Assembly: GCA_019055375.1 (NCBI GenBank)
Contig: JAHQIW010000035.1
Coordinates: 124,001 to 188,000, forward strand
Length of the DNA: 64,000 nucleotides
Direction of reading: 5' to 3'
Source of the DNA: Parelaphostrongylus tenuis
Taxonomy: Eukaryota; Nematoda; Chromadorea; Rhabditida; Metastrongylidae
Positions 48,645 through 60,398 of this stretch are shown in pieces (the stretch's first letter is position 1; every line of letters begins with the position of its first letter). Position numbers and translations under genes: made by a program. Below the pieces are notes generated by a model, which was not told the origin of the DNA, ran no database searches, and saw nothing but the letters and a program-made list of their open reading frames with translations.

Positions 48645-49500
48645 GGAGACAAATGAATGTTCGACCTGCTTTATAGAGGTGTTGATAATTATTAGATAAT
48701 TTAGATTTCTGGCTACAGCCCCACGTGTCCAATTTTTTAGAACATCCTTCTATAACGCTGTAGCATCCAGAATTTAAATTATGTTTCATGCCCGATATGT
48801 GCCTTCACTTCTATGCACATATTCCTTGCTGAGAGCACGAAAAGCATATCATCGTGTAGAGGAACTTTCGAGTATCTAATTCAATCGTTCCATCTGAAGT
48901 TTCTTTCAACGCGGTGGAAAAAAAACTCAATTGAATATCAACATGTCTGATGCGATCAATCGTTCCGCCTCGGCCGTCTCGCCCGCCTCTACCCTGCCTC
49001 CCCGTTTTGTGGAATAGCCAGTAGGCATGCTCGCCGAAGATGTTAAACTTAATCTTATTTCCCCTTTCAAACGGTATTTTTGGAAACTAATCACTGCGCT
49101 GGAATCATTAATACTTGCGCTTTCGATTGATTAGTAATAGTTTGGGAGAGATCTGTCCGGTGAGGTGTTACGCACATATCTTTTTCTCCTACAGCACTAT
49201 CAGAAAAGCTTTTTCAAAAAGCAAGCATATTTTTGAGTTTGTCGAAGCTTATGCTATTCAAAGAGTACTAGTACTCTAAGGAAAAAGTTTCACGCAGCTG
49301 AAATATAAGCGAAATAAGAAGAAAACAAGTGACTTTGTGAAGCATAATATTCATTCAATTTTTGCAGCGTTAAAAAAGGGAGTTCAAAAAAAGCGGACAC
49401 GTGAGAATGTGGCCAGAAATCCAGGTTTTCCAATGATTACTAACCACTCCTATGAAAAATTCCTGCCCAGCGAATGAGATCGGATGTTCTTTTGTTCCTT
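48645..49500. mobile_element. Long-TIR non-autonomous element, copy M3
   Basis: Left GACAAATGAATGTTCGACCT, GTTGATAATTATTAG, ACAGCCCCACGTGTCC; right CACTCCTATGAAAAATTCCT, CCCAGCGAATGAGATCGG, TTTGTTCC. The interior shows AGAACATCCTTCTATAACGC and TGCAGCGTTAAAAAAGGGAG. Part of the first inverted repeat (CATTCGCTGG) is deleted on the left. GC-rich middle CGTCTCGCCCGCCTCTACCC. Confidence 0.66.
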
Positions 49501-49557
49501 TATAACCGAAAAACACCCTATGAATGAAACATACCACTCGTTTCGAGTGTTTTTTTG

Positions 49558-49742
49558 CTTTCATGAGATCTGTTATGGCGCTTATACATTGTAATACACG
49601 TGTTTCGGCTTTAAGTCTCGTCAGTTGCATGCCGCCTTTTGGGCGGAACTGACTGAACCAGAAGGCACCATGCCACTGACGAGGCTGGAAGGCCAAAACA
49701 CGTGCATTGCGCTGTATAAGTACCATAACAGATCTCATGAGA
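49558..49742. mobile_element. Hammerhead foldback element E, a nearly continuous hairpin
   Basis: The arms meet at GCCGCCTTTTGGGCGG, so the whole 185 bases would fold on themselves. Left: TCATGAGATCTGTTATGGCG, ACACGTGTTTCGGC, CTCGTCAG. Right: CACTGACGAGGCTGG, AAACACGTGCATTGCGCTGT, ACCATAACAGATCTCATGA. The flank CGTTTCGAGTGTTTTTTTG matches the outer segment of element A. The minus-strand ribozyme (49588-49632) keeps CTGACGA and GAAACACGTGTA with a weak stem II. The plus-strand one (49668-49715) has G12 changed to A. Confidence 0.72.
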
Positions 49743-50081
49743 AGCTCAAAATATGCTAAGATTATATAGAAAATTTGTAGAAATCAACAAAGTCTGTGTA
49801 TCCCAACGGTTAAAGTGGAGGAGGTCCCTTGGAAAGCAATTGTTGGGTTGAAGGTTTGTGGTTCATTGGTGGACAGCCTACCCGTGGTCATACTTACTCA
49901 TTTCAAGAGGTTTAATCGAGTGAGTTGCAGGAAACCGCTGAGGGCAACCAAATGGAAAGTCGATCTCTCGCGCTCATAGTATAGTATAAGTGAATTTCAT
50001 AAAAACAACACTGCAGAATAATAGAATAAAGTCCCAATAATTCTATTTAGGTTCCAGCTCTTGTAGTATTTAACTGGGAGG
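49743..50081. other. Spacer with a weak tRNA-like stretch
   Basis: CCCAACGGTTAAAGTGGAGG followed by GTTGAAGGTTTGTGGTTCA at about 49805-49865 loosely resembles a SINE head. Otherwise nothing. Confidence 0.3.
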
Positions 50082-50788
50082 AAGTTCTGGAAGAACACTT
50101 GCAAAAATTTAACAATTTATGCATGAATTCCAAACAATAGGAATAGTAACTATTCGCCAAAATAAAGGCCATGTTTTCTACGACTTTCTGTCGTTGGTCC
50201 TTTGAGTTTTCGATCTGGTTGAAGTACCGTTTCTTTATTCAGTGGATTGTTGAGCAGCTGGCAACCAATTTCGACTCTTTTGGCGGCCTCTGCTAGTGAG
50301 TTTGTGCGGATCTTGTAGTGGACTTTTCGTGGGTAAGGTTAAACTGGTGAGATGTGTTAGCACAGCTGTTTGAGAAACATTAAATTCTGTTGCCAATTCG
50401 CGAGCACTTGATGACGGTTCACCTTCCAAAGCACCAGTCAAATCTTCATCGTATTGAGCTTTGCTGGACGGCCTAAACGAGGTTTGTCTTCGAGGTTAGG
50501 ATTTCCGTCACTGAAGCGTTGAAACCAGCGTCTAGCAGAAGATTTACTTTGTCTTCAACTTCGTAGATTTCATCGACTGCAGCTCTTTGTGAAAGATCCT
50601 TTCTCCAGAATGACACATTAAAACACGAACTTCGATTGTATCATTGGACATGGCGGATGCCTTTGACAAAGTGAAAATATAGGCGAGTAATATTTGAGCC
50701 TTCAGTTGGAAAAATCCACATACGAGACTGTAATATTCCATGATATGAATGGGAGATATTCATGTTAGTTAAAGTGCCCCAGAACTTT
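50082..50788 (-). mobile_element. Mariner-family transposon, internally deleted (copy 2)
   Basis: Minus strand: MSNDTIEVRVLM start near 50651, RRWFQRFSDGNPNLEDKPRL then GRPA, and SARELATEFNVSQTAVLTHL, which are the two helix-turn-helix regions of a mariner transposase (compare the general pattern RWFxxFxxGDxxLEDxxRxGRP and RELAxxxxVSxxTVxxHL). A C-terminal remnant with QKVVENMAF follows. The DDE/D catalytic region between is missing. Terminal inverted repeats AAGTTCTGG/CCAGAACTT delimit about 707 bases. Several frameshifts; it makes no transposase. Confidence 0.78.
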
Positions 50789-51988
50789 ATTTCCACCCGT
50801 AGTACACTAATGACCCCAAAAATTATTGAGAGTTGACGATGAGATGGTGTCGCATGCAGTATGTATCATCATTTTTGGCCAGCGATTCATTATTATCTAA
50901 TTTTCAACCACTATGATGACTAATGGAAATTACAATGAAAATTATCAAAACCTAATTGCATCGCAATCTCCGTTGTACAACCTATTAAAATTGACTGAAT
51001 ACCGAAAAATTGTATTACTTGGTAATGCATTAGCGTTTTTCTTCACACATATGAGTTATGTGTACTCCAAAAGCATATAAACTGAGGGGAAAAAATTGTG
51101 TTGCATCAAAGTGAAACGAGAAACCCGAAAATTTTTCCGGAGCGGAGCGGCGCTTCGCGATTTACGCGGCACGTAGCGAATTATGGTGCCTTCCTGAACA
51201 GATTAAACTGTAACGAGTTCAGGCAATTCCGTTCTCTACCGTTAGTGCGCATTATGCTATTCTGCATTGTTCATAGACGGTCGTGCAGGCGCTTGCCAAC
51301 TGATTGGCGCTTCTGCCTCATCATCCGTGATTCCGCGCTAAATCTCGGCGATTTTTGTGGATGCGCGATAAACACATACCTCGCCATGTAGCAGTCGATG
51401 CAGCTGGTCTACATACTAACTAATGAACAAGAAAACAACTTATACGGTGATTGTAACAGAAGTCGATTATTATACAATTTCACTCTTACGTGTTTGTTTA
51501 GGTTTGATCTAGTTTGGTTTTAGACGTCCTTAATTATGTGGATTGCATGTCAATTTGGGTCCTTTAGGTTCTAAGGTAGGCGAAACTACCAAAAAAATAG
51601 CCAGCTGCCATATTCTATTGTATTGCCTACATTGCAATCGATGAATCATCTTTTAACAATCTCGTATTTGCTGAATTAGAAATATATGGAATTATTCATT
51701 CAATGCCGAAGTTCATCGATAGTCGTGTCTTGAGAAATACTTCAAGGCTCAAGGCCGAAATAATGACTACAATCTATTATAATCATAAGTAGCATACAAG
51801 GTGTTATGTACGATATTTGTAGGGATCATTACTTTTCTAGTAGCGCATTTTGATGTGAGGAATCTTTATTTTAAACATTTTGCAATCAATTGACACTTTG
51901 TCAAAATACAACTGCTGCGGCGGTAGTTGATCAGCACCTTGCTGTGTACTTGAAATTATACAAGAAAGCTTCTCCTACGTCCGAATCT
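50789..51988. other. Region without recognised genes
   Basis: A GC-richer block at 51125-51400 carries a 97-residue plus frame with no motif. On the minus strand an ATGGCGAG|GTATGT start-plus-donor near 51384 is possible but too short to support. Otherwise AT-rich with nothing recognised. Confidence 0.35.
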
Positions 51989-52141
51989 CACCTGTATCAT
52001 CTGTCACCTGCCGTAGTGATGATCATTGAGTGACTCGAGGGGGTACCAGGCACAATTCCATAATTTCCTATTGCGTGCAAGAGTAGTCCAGTGAGTCCTC
52101 CTCGCTCTAGAGATTCGCTGAGCATCATATCTCTCTTCTAC

Positions 52142-52149
52142 AGCTTTCG
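52142..52149. repeat. Target-site duplication of nested RTE copy V, left
   Basis: AGCTTTCG here and again at 55485-55492, bounding the nested element. Confidence 0.82.
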
Positions 52150-55100
52150 CGCCACAGACCTCCCTCTTTGACGGATCCCGCCCGGTTAGTCGCGAAGGCA
52201 CGTGGCGCGTCCCAGGTGGTGGATAGGAGAATAAACGCGAACCAAAAGCGACCGTGTGCTTCCCAGAGACGCAGGTGGATTCAGGGGTAAGGTCCCTGCT
52301 TCTACAGCGCCGACTTGACAAAACTCTATTTCTACGAGTCAAGTCGGCCAAAAGCCTGCAATCAAGCGGCTGGGAAGTACATGGGAGGCGATTAGGAGTC
52401 GCCTCCAACAATAAGCTCCTCCCGCTCCTCCGAGAGAGACTGGCAAGTCACTCGTGAGTACCCAGCCCCTACGTTTTAGAGCCTAGCAAGCTATACGTTG
52501 GGTATTAAAATGCCAAAAACAGTAACAAATATGGGCTTCATTCCCTTGACCTCGAAAGAGCCCCTGGTACGGCAGCGCCAGGTAGGACGAGTACGGACAG
52601 GCTGCTAAAATCTCAGGGCCAAACTAGGCTGCCAAGATTGAAACGGACTAAAATGACGATCTGTACCTATAATGCAAAAACCCTTGCTCATGAATGCGCT
52701 GTACAAGATCTATTGATTCAAGCAAGAAGGATAAGGTACGATGTCATTGGACCTGACTGAGACGAGAAGACGCCATTCTTTTCACGCTGTTTATGACACC
52801 GCAGAAGAACTGTTTCTTGGAACATGCGAATGCAGAGATGTCGGCGGCGTTGGCGTCCTCGTCAAATCGAATTTGACCGTGAACATCGATTCGTTTGAAC
52901 AACTAACAACGCGTATCGGACGATTGCTGTTGAAACGATGTGATCTATGCCGGCTTTGACCATCTTCGATGCCTACTCACCAACATCAAGCTATGACGAA
53001 GATGAAGTCGAAGCGTTCTATATGAACTTCAAAAATTCTTCACAGGAGATCATACCTTCTTCAAGGTCACTGGAGATTTAACGCGAAAATTGGACCTAGG
53101 AGAACGTTCTGAAGAACGTCACATTGGGACCCACGGACTAGAATGGAATGAACAGAGTGGAAGGACTGTCTGAGTTTATCATGACGACCCAAACCATCCA
53201 TGGTCCTCAAATTCCAAAAGCCTCACTCTCAGCGATGAACGTGGGAGTCTCTCAATGGAGAGTACCATAACGGAATAGATCACATCTTAGTAAAGCGAAG
53301 GTTTTGCCTGACCGATGTCGCTGTTTTTACTAAGTACATGAGATCAGGCCATCGCCTCCTTCGCGCAAAGTTCCGTTTTTGCGTAGAGGAGAGAAAGCCG
53401 CTGAATTTAAACAGCGAAGTCCCGGAACTACCATATACTGGGATGTTATTCAAATCACTAGTCGGGTCTTGGAAAGATACCGTTGTCGACAACATCGACG
53501 AAGAATACGATCGACTCGTTGAATATCTTCACGTTAGCGCTATGAAAGCCGAGAGTCCTAAGGTCACGAAGAGACGCTTGTCTCCGCAGACACTCGAGCT
53601 GATACGTCAACGCGGAATCGCACGAGCTACAGGCAACCGAAACCTTACGTCCGAACTTGCGAAACGCTGCAGAGAAGCGATAAAAGAAGACCTCAAAGAG
53701 AGAAGAGCAGCAGTTATGGCAGAAGCTGCAGAAGCTGGGAAGAGCATTCGCAAAGCCCAGCGAGGCTTCGCCAACTATAAGACCAAGATGATTGCACTCC
53801 GATACCCTGACGGGACACTTACAGCTTCCAGAAGGGCTATGAGAAAATCATCCACCAATACTACTCGGATCTCTTCGCTAGCCATGTTCTCTTACCGTCA
53901 TATAAATTGAAAGAGGACGAATATGTCGTTCCACCGGTCCTCCCTTCCGAAATCCGACATGCTATATCGTTGTGAAGAACAGAACAACACCCGGTCCAGA
54001 CAGGATCGGACCAGAACACCTGAAGAACCTGCCGCTAGTTCTCATCAACATCCTGGCTCGGCTCTTCACTCGCTACCTGTCAGAATGCAAGGTCCCTATT
54101 CAATGGAAAACCAGCATGACCGTATTGTTGTTCAAAAAGGGAGACCTTCACGACATAGGCAATTATCGCCCAATCTGCTTGCTGTCCGTTGTCTATAAAC
54201 TCTTTACTCGAGTCATCCTAAACAGGATTGACAGAACACTGGACGAAGGACAGCCATGCGAACAAGCAGGGTTCCGAAAAGGATTTAGTACCATAGACCA
54301 CATCCACACGATTACAAGACTCACTGAAGTTTCACGAGAGTACAAACAACCACTCTGTCTCACTTTCATCGATCTGAAGAAAGCCTTTGATTCAGTGGAA
54401 ACAGAAGCGGTTATAGAGGCTCTGGATAACCAGGGCGTCCCTACTCGGTACATAATGATCCTTCGTGAGCTTTATAAAGATTTCACGACTCAAAATATCT
54501 CCATTCTACAACAATATCACCATTGACGTAAGAAGAGGGGTTCGACAAGGCGATACAATTTCGCCAAAACTATTCACTGCCACCCTACAAAACGTCATGC
54601 GAACATTAGAATGGGACGATATGGGAGTGAAAATTGACGGTCGACAATTAAACCATCTTCGCTTTGCTGACGATATCGTTCTCATAACACCAACATCAGC
54701 CAAGCGGAACGAATGTTGACGATTTCGATACGCCTGTGAAAGATTGGTCTTCAACTGAATCTAACGAAAACGATGTTCATGAGGAACGGATGGGTTTCGA
54801 ATGCCCCATTCACGCTCACGAACGACATTCCGATGCTCCAGTTACGTCTATCTAGGTCGTGAAATCAACATGATGAACGACCTAGCTCCAGAGTTGAGCA
54901 GGAGGAAACGAGCGGCTTGGGGAACGTTTAAGAGCATCGATGATGTAGTGAAGAGGACAAAGAACATCCGACTCCGTGCCCACCTTTTCGACTCGACAAT
55001 TATCCCTGCCCTAACGTATGCAGCAGAAACCTGGTCGCTACGTAAGCAGGATGAAAGATCACTTGGCGTTATCGAACGCGCAGTCGAAAGGTCGATGCTA

Positions 55101-55484
55101 GGAGTATCTCGTATCTCGCAAATGAGAGAAAGGATCCGAAGTTCCGACCTACGTCAACGATCGAAAATCAGAGACGCCGTTCTACACGCCAGGATATCGA
55201 AAATAAGGTGGGCCGGACACGTGATGCGCTTCAACGACAACCGATGGACGAGAGCCGTTACCGACTGGATTCCTCGGGACGTCAAGCGCTCTAAAGGAAG
55301 ACCACTGACCCGTTGGTCCGATTTCTTCACGAAAGCGATGGAAGAAAGATATGATGCTCAGCGAATCCTAGAGCGAGGAGGATCTACTGAACTACTCTTG
55401 CACGCGATAGGGAAAAGTGGAAGAGTTGCTGGTACCCGCTCGAATCACTCGACGATGAACGGGGCGACAGATGATACAGGTGAT
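52150..55484 (+). mobile_element. RTE copy V, full length, nested in copy VI
   Basis: Has the complete leader (52150-52653), [14 protein letters not shown] start at 52654, endonuclease, reverse transcriptase and the tail ACAGATGATACAGGTGAT. Length 3335 bases, like copy III. The endonuclease is broken by several indels (near 52755, 52965, 53030, 53090, 53150, 53215). Around the start of the reverse transcriptase a GGTG base is lost near 53970. The RT keeps FIDLKKAFDSV, GVRQGDTISPKLF and FADDIVLITP, then has further small losses near 54500, 54715 and 54830. The C-terminal frame 54801-55541 is open. Not active, but clearly once complete. Confidence 0.93.
52654..55475 (+). pseudogene. RTE endonuclease/reverse transcriptase, copy V (many frameshifts)
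   Basis: Segments in register are 52741-52959 ([15 protein letters not shown]), 53338-53910 (linker [18 protein letters not shown]), 53972-54526 (RT, NYRPICLLSVVYKLF to LKKAFDSV), 54465-54719 (GVRQGDTISPKLF to FADDIVLI) and 54801-55541 (LGREINMMNDLAPEL to RAVTDWIPRDVKRSKGRPL). The catalytic aspartates of RT are present but in separate frames. The endonuclease GDFN region is degraded. Confidence 0.9.
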
Positions 55485-56788
55485 AGCTTTCGTGAAGAAA
55501 TTGGACCAACGAATCAGATGCGTTCCTGTGGAGCGCTTTGATGTCCCGAGGAATCCCGTCGGTAAACGGGCCCTCGTCGATCTACTGCCGTTGATGCGTA
55601 TCACGTGTCCGGCCCACCTTATTTTCGATATCCTGGCGTGCAGAACGGCGTTTCTGAATTTCGATCGTTGACGTAGGGCGGAACTTCGGATCCTTTCTCT
55701 CATATGCGAGATACGGCATACTCCTAGCATCGACATTTCGACTGCGCGTTCGATAACGCCAAGTGATCTTTTATCCTGCTCACGTAGCGACCAGGTTTTT
55801 GCTGCATACGTTAGAGCACGGATAATCGTCGAGTCGAAAAGGTGGGCGCGGAGTCGGATGTTCTTTGTCCTCTTCACTACATCTTCATGCTCTCTAAACG
55901 TTCCCCAAGCCGCTCGTTTCCTCCTGCTCAACTCTGGAGCTAAGTCGTTCATCATGATGATTTCACGACCCAGATAGACGTAACTGGAGCATTCGGTGAT
56001 TATCGTTCCGTAAAGCGTGAAGGGGACATTCAAAACCCACTCGCTCCTCATGAACATCGTTTTCTTTAGATTCAGATGAAGAGCAATCTTTTCCACAGAC
56101 GTCATCGAAATCGGTCAACATTCGTTCCGCTTGGCTGACGCTTGGTGTTATGAGGACAATATCATCAGCAGAGCAAAGATGGTTTGATTGTCGACCGTCA
56201 ATTTTCACTCCCATTTCGTCCCATTCTAATGTTCGCATGACGTTTTGTAGGGTGGCAGTGAATAGTTTTGGCGAAATTGTATCGACTTGTCAAGCCCCAC
56301 TTCTTACGTCAATGGTGATATTGTTGTAGAATGGAGATATTTTGGTCGTGAAATCTTTATAAAGCTCACGAAGGATCATTATGTACCGAGTAGGGGCGCC
56401 CTGGTTATCCAGAGCCTCTAAACCGCTTCTGTTTCCACTGAATCGAAGGCTTTTTTCAGATCGATGAAGTGAGACAGAGTGGTTGTTTGTACTCTCGTGA
56501 AACTTCAGTGAGTCTTGTAATCGTGTGGATGTGGTATATAGTACTAAATCCTTTTCGGAACCCTGCTTGTTCGCATGGCTGTCGTTCGTTCAGTGTTCTG
56601 TCAATCCTGTTTAGGATGACTCGAGTAAAGAGTTTATAGACAATGGGCAGCAAGCAGATCAGGCTATAATTGCCTATGTCGTGAAGGTCTTCGCTTTTGA
56701 ACAACAATACGGTCTTGCTGGTTTTCCATTGAATGGGGCCTTGCATTCTGACAAGTAGCGAGTGAAGAGCCGAGCCAGGGTGTTGAGC

Positions 56789-57238
56789 CGTCCCGAATTT
56801 TATGATTTATAATTTGACAGGCAATTGACTGCCATTACAGATAGAATGTTCATCAGCTACTCAGTTCACTAGAGATGCGAGCTTGACCGCAGCTTAAGCT
56901 CCATTGACGTTGAAATTTGAATAAATGTGCGCGAAAAGAAAACAATCTCCGTTAATACTATGACATGATATCATTGCACAATATGCATCTGGCGCTGTCG
57001 TGCGCCACGTACAAAATATATGAAGACTACTTCTTCATTTTACAGGACCCAACTTCATATCTACGTTGTTGATTGCAGCACTTCTTACACTTCCATTTGT
57101 TTTCTCGTGCCAAATCACTCCCGAAAGGTTTTTTACTCTTCACATGTTAGCTCGCCTGCTGCTTAAGGACTATTGACTTCTTTAAGAATGCGCGCTGATT
57201 GTTAGTCAAGTCGATTCTACGACGAGTCGTGAAATCGC
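56789..57238. other. Spacer between RTE copy VI and a candidate gene
   Basis: AT-rich, no supported feature. Confidence 0.4.
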
Positions 57239-57244
57239 TTTATT
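57239..57244 (-). terminator. Possible polyadenylation signal
   Basis: AATAAA on the minus strand, about 40 bases after the stop codon of the candidate frame at 57284-57505. Confidence 0.35.
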
Positions 57245-57283
57245 GAAGTGTTCTCGCACAAATTTGATGGAATGAGTTGTCTC

Positions 57284-57505
57284 TTAGAAGTCTAGCGTCA
57301 GTTTCGAACCCTCACCGAGATGAGAGTCTTTACAACCATTTTCTAGTTGCGGTGTGAAAAAATGGTCGTACCAGCACTGTGCTCGTCCTGACCAGTATCT
57401 CTGTGACTGCGCTACTCGCCTCTTGCAGAACACATTCATATTTGGCACTTTATAGCGTGTGAAATGTGATTTGAGTGAAGCGACTAATGAACATCTCGAT
57501 GCCAT
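57284..57505 (-). CDS. Candidate last exon or small gene, unidentified
   Basis: The minus-strand frame reads MASRCSLVASLKSHFTRYKV, then NMNVFCKRRVAQSQRYWSGR, AQCWYDHFFTPQLENGC and ends LDF at 57284. It stays open about 16 residues upstream of the ATG, and a donor-like CTCG|GTGAGG lies near its end. An AATAAA signal follows at a normal distance. The N-terminus is basic and hydroxylated, as in some mitochondrial presequences, but it could equally be an internal exon. No family recognised. Confidence 0.35.
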   Translation of the reverse strand: MASRCSLVASLKSHFTRYKVPNMNVFCKRRVAQSQRYWSGRAQCWYDHFFTPQLENGCKDSHLGEGSKLTLDF

Positions 57506-59393
57506 TTCTATGTGCGCTGCACTCTCTAAATTACCTTGGAGGAATAATTTGATTCACTTCTTTGATGTTATTCAACATCAGAAACTTTTGATCAGATCTT
57601 CCACTTTCTTACATTGCTTATATCAGTGCTCTAAAATCGAATGTATTTAGGCGTAAATTCTCCAAAAATAACCAAATAAGTAACTTAGCTTTCTTTCTTG
57701 AAATTAACTTGATACATTAAAAGCTTTGTCATCAAGTGTTCCACATAACTATAATGCTTTAATATTGCTTTGTAACTGAGTGTAATCAAACGCAGTTTGT
57801 TGAACAAATGAAAACATTGAGTACGTTGCGAAAATAAATTATGCTTTTCTGCGAGAGTTTAGACTTGCAAATAATTTTCTCACAATGATATTTCTTCTCT
57901 GTTTTCTGTGGAAGAAGGATCATTTATGTAAAACTGCTGCAAAAAAATTGAGGAATGGTAGCAAATGACCTCAAAACGAGCGAGTCTACAAAAAAGCCAA
58001 AAAGAAAAGAGGACTGTGAAGAATCTTAGTAGAGGTGAGAATCATTTTCTTTTTTCTCGATGCTCTGTATTATCATATACCGCACAGCGATGCTGAAACC
58101 CTTTTGCATAATGTTACGATCAGTTACTGAGTAAAAAAAATAATGATGTTCGAGATACACAATGGAAGTACACAAATGGAGAGGACAGTGGAGGTGTGTT
58201 GTTTTCGTTCCGTGTAGATGCAGTGTTATTCATTTCAGCTCGGCTAGAATGTCATCGCACAGACCTCTGACTCAACATTATAATCATATGCTCTTCGTAA
58301 TCAATGTCAAATTGAAATGCGATCATTTCCCAATGAAACAGCACATCAAGACAATGCGAAGGAGAACAGCGCAACCCTGAGGTACTGTTTTTTGTTTTGT
58401 AACAAAGTAGCATATATTTCCAGCTTATTTTCACTGTAATTTCATTAATTTATCGTTTCGCATATTACATATGACATGCTGGTCAAAGGTGTCCTCGAAC
58501 TTATGAGCCCTCTATGCAAATTGGTAGCAGGCTTTTTATGAAAGGACCTATACACAGTCTTAATATATCGATAGACGCCCAAATTATTGTAAACCTAACT
58601 GCGTATTCAGCCATTTACGACACCTAATAGAGTCGATGTCAGAATCACTGGGAACTTATCAATGGCAAACTCTTTACACTTTTTTAGAGGGTAATTGAAA
58701 TAGAATCGCTAATTTCTTGGTGAACAATCAACGGTGATACAGCATCGACAATGCTCTCGTCACTTGTACCTCTTACATCTCAAGGCAACAATATCAGACA
58801 ATTATTCTTCAACTAGGATAATCTTGTTGCTGTTATTTTTGATGCTCTTGTTCATGCTCTTGTTGTTGACGTTCGCACTGGGGTGAATGATATTGTTGTT
58901 CGCGACTTTCATTACTTTATACTCTTACGGAAAAGTGTGAAATCCCAGGTTTACTGCGTGCTGGAAGACGTCTGATTTTTCGCTGTACGCAGTATGACAC
59001 TTATGGATGTCACACTAACTACCCACGAGATTTTAGTAGCTCACCTCCTCTTATTGTGAAATCCTTTCTACAGATCACTTTTTCTGTGTTTTCTGAAGAA
59101 ATAGTTTGAGCTTCTCTTATCCTATCCGCTATCCTAGTACCTTGTATCGCACAGGTATAGAAAGTGTTACCTATAAATGACCATAGGGACCACTTTTGCA
59201 ATTTCATTATGACACCTATGTGTGTCAGACATAGCATTAGCGTTGAGTGGGTTTCAAATTTCCATACTAATTTTCCTCCTCTTGATTGTTTCTCAATCTT
59301 TTGTTTATGTTTGTTACCGATTCATACAGAATGGATGTAGAAAAGTAGAAATATATGAACGCTGCTAAAAATCCACTTAATAAGTCTCATATC
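57506..59393. other. Region with weak exon-like scraps only
   Basis: At 59019-59237 the minus strand holds a frame (VIMKLQKWSLWSFI) with an internal GTAACA...TTTCTTCAG pair that would splice in phase to NTEKVICRKDFTIRG before a GTGAGC donor. The spliced product is unrecognised. No repeats seen. Confidence 0.3.
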
Positions 59394-59588
59394 TCAAAGA
59401 ATGTAGAAATACGCCGTATTTGAAGCTTCAGTACACTGATGTGTCGAAGATGCTGGACTACATGGACTGAGGTGAACAAACGAATTGCTTAGGCGCTCAG
59501 TGGTTGCTAATATCAGCTGACCAATCCCAGTTCCAGAATCAGGAAGATAAATTGATTGAATCAGATACTCATCTTGAAAACGATCCAT
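59394..59588 (-). CDS. Candidate coding segment, unidentified
   Basis: The minus-strand frame MDRFQDEYLIQSIYLPDSGT, GIGQLILATTERLSNSF and CSPASSTHQCTEASNTAYFY has protein-like composition and an A-rich context before the ATG. No acceptor, trans-splice site or polyadenylation signal is clear. It may be the 5' end of a gene whose next exons are the scraps near 59019-59237. Confidence 0.32.
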   Translation of the reverse strand: MDRFQDEYLIQSIYLPDSGTGIGQLILATTERLSNSFVHLSPCSPASSTHQCTEASNTAYFYIL

Positions 59589-60230
59589 TTTTTGACAGGA
59601 AAAATCCGAAATTTTTTTATAATGCTAATTTCATTCGAGTTTTGATGGTGAAAGTTCATGTGAGAGATTCTCCGTTCTAGCCTTGATAACACAAATATTT
59701 ACTCGTAATCTTCAGATGCGCTACAACTGATTGCCGTCTATAAGTGCTGTTTGTGTTTACTCGACCATTTCATTGATATGAACAATTTTGAAGCTCGTCT
59801 CTGGTTGGCTTTTGAATTCAATGCGAGTTGGAGAGAGATTAGGAAGTTCTAGTTTCAAAATTCAACTTGCGTAAAATATGTTCTGTGTAGAATCGTTGGC
59901 CAGAATTCGGTCAAACGTCTATTTCCATGAACTCCAATGTTTTTTCTCGTCCTTGATAAAAAGATTCTATGATATAGCACAACTTTTGCTGAAAAAGCAT
60001 GCTATGTTTTTTTCATAGTTCCACTTAACTTTTCTATATTTATTTTGAATGCAGCGCTAGATGCTATTTAGGTGTTGGCTTCGCAAGGTTTGAAACACTA
60101 AATCAATTAATTAATCCGAAAGTGGTTTCTTCAATAAAGTGAACCGCTTCACTGGAATAGCGTAATGATTCGGAAGTCTTAATCAAGTCACCTTCGCTTA
60201 GACAATGTTTCTGTTTGTATTACACTGCTG

Positions 60231-60398
60231 TGCCTGTGGCGCGTGCAGGGCCGTTGATGGTTAAAGGTGCCTTGTAACGCACACACGGTAGATGGTTTGA
60301 TCTCTCAGTCCGGGGAGTGGAGAACACCACCAAGTTCTTAGACATCGGCAGACAACCGCCAGTAAAGTATAAAACAGATACACATTTAATGACCTCTA
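60231..60398 (+). mobile_element. Possible tRNA-derived SINE, copy 4 (diverged)
   Basis: TGGCGCGTGCAGGGCCGTTG, GATGGTTAAAGGTGCC and GATGGTTTGATCTCTCAG resemble the head of the other SINEs. The end reads ACAGATACACATTTAATGAC, similar to the ATGCATTCAATCACC tail. The body is too diverged for certainty. Confidence 0.5.

Larger units (their letters stand above)
51989..56788 (-). mobile_element. RTE copy VI, 5' truncated and split by copy V
   Basis: The 3' end (51989-52149) and the remainder (55485-56788) are one minus-strand element, separated by the plus-strand copy V. The halves join at CTTTCGTGAAGAAATTGGAC. At 56788 the element stops abruptly (GTGTTGAG then unrelated sequence), the 5' truncation typical of incomplete reverse transcription. 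Frames at 55392-56105, 55963-56238 and 56456-56746 hold the motif-C region (here SADD instead of FADD), the C-terminal region and block NYSLICLLPIVYKLF. Several frameshifts. It is older than copy V, which inserted into it. Confidence 0.9.
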
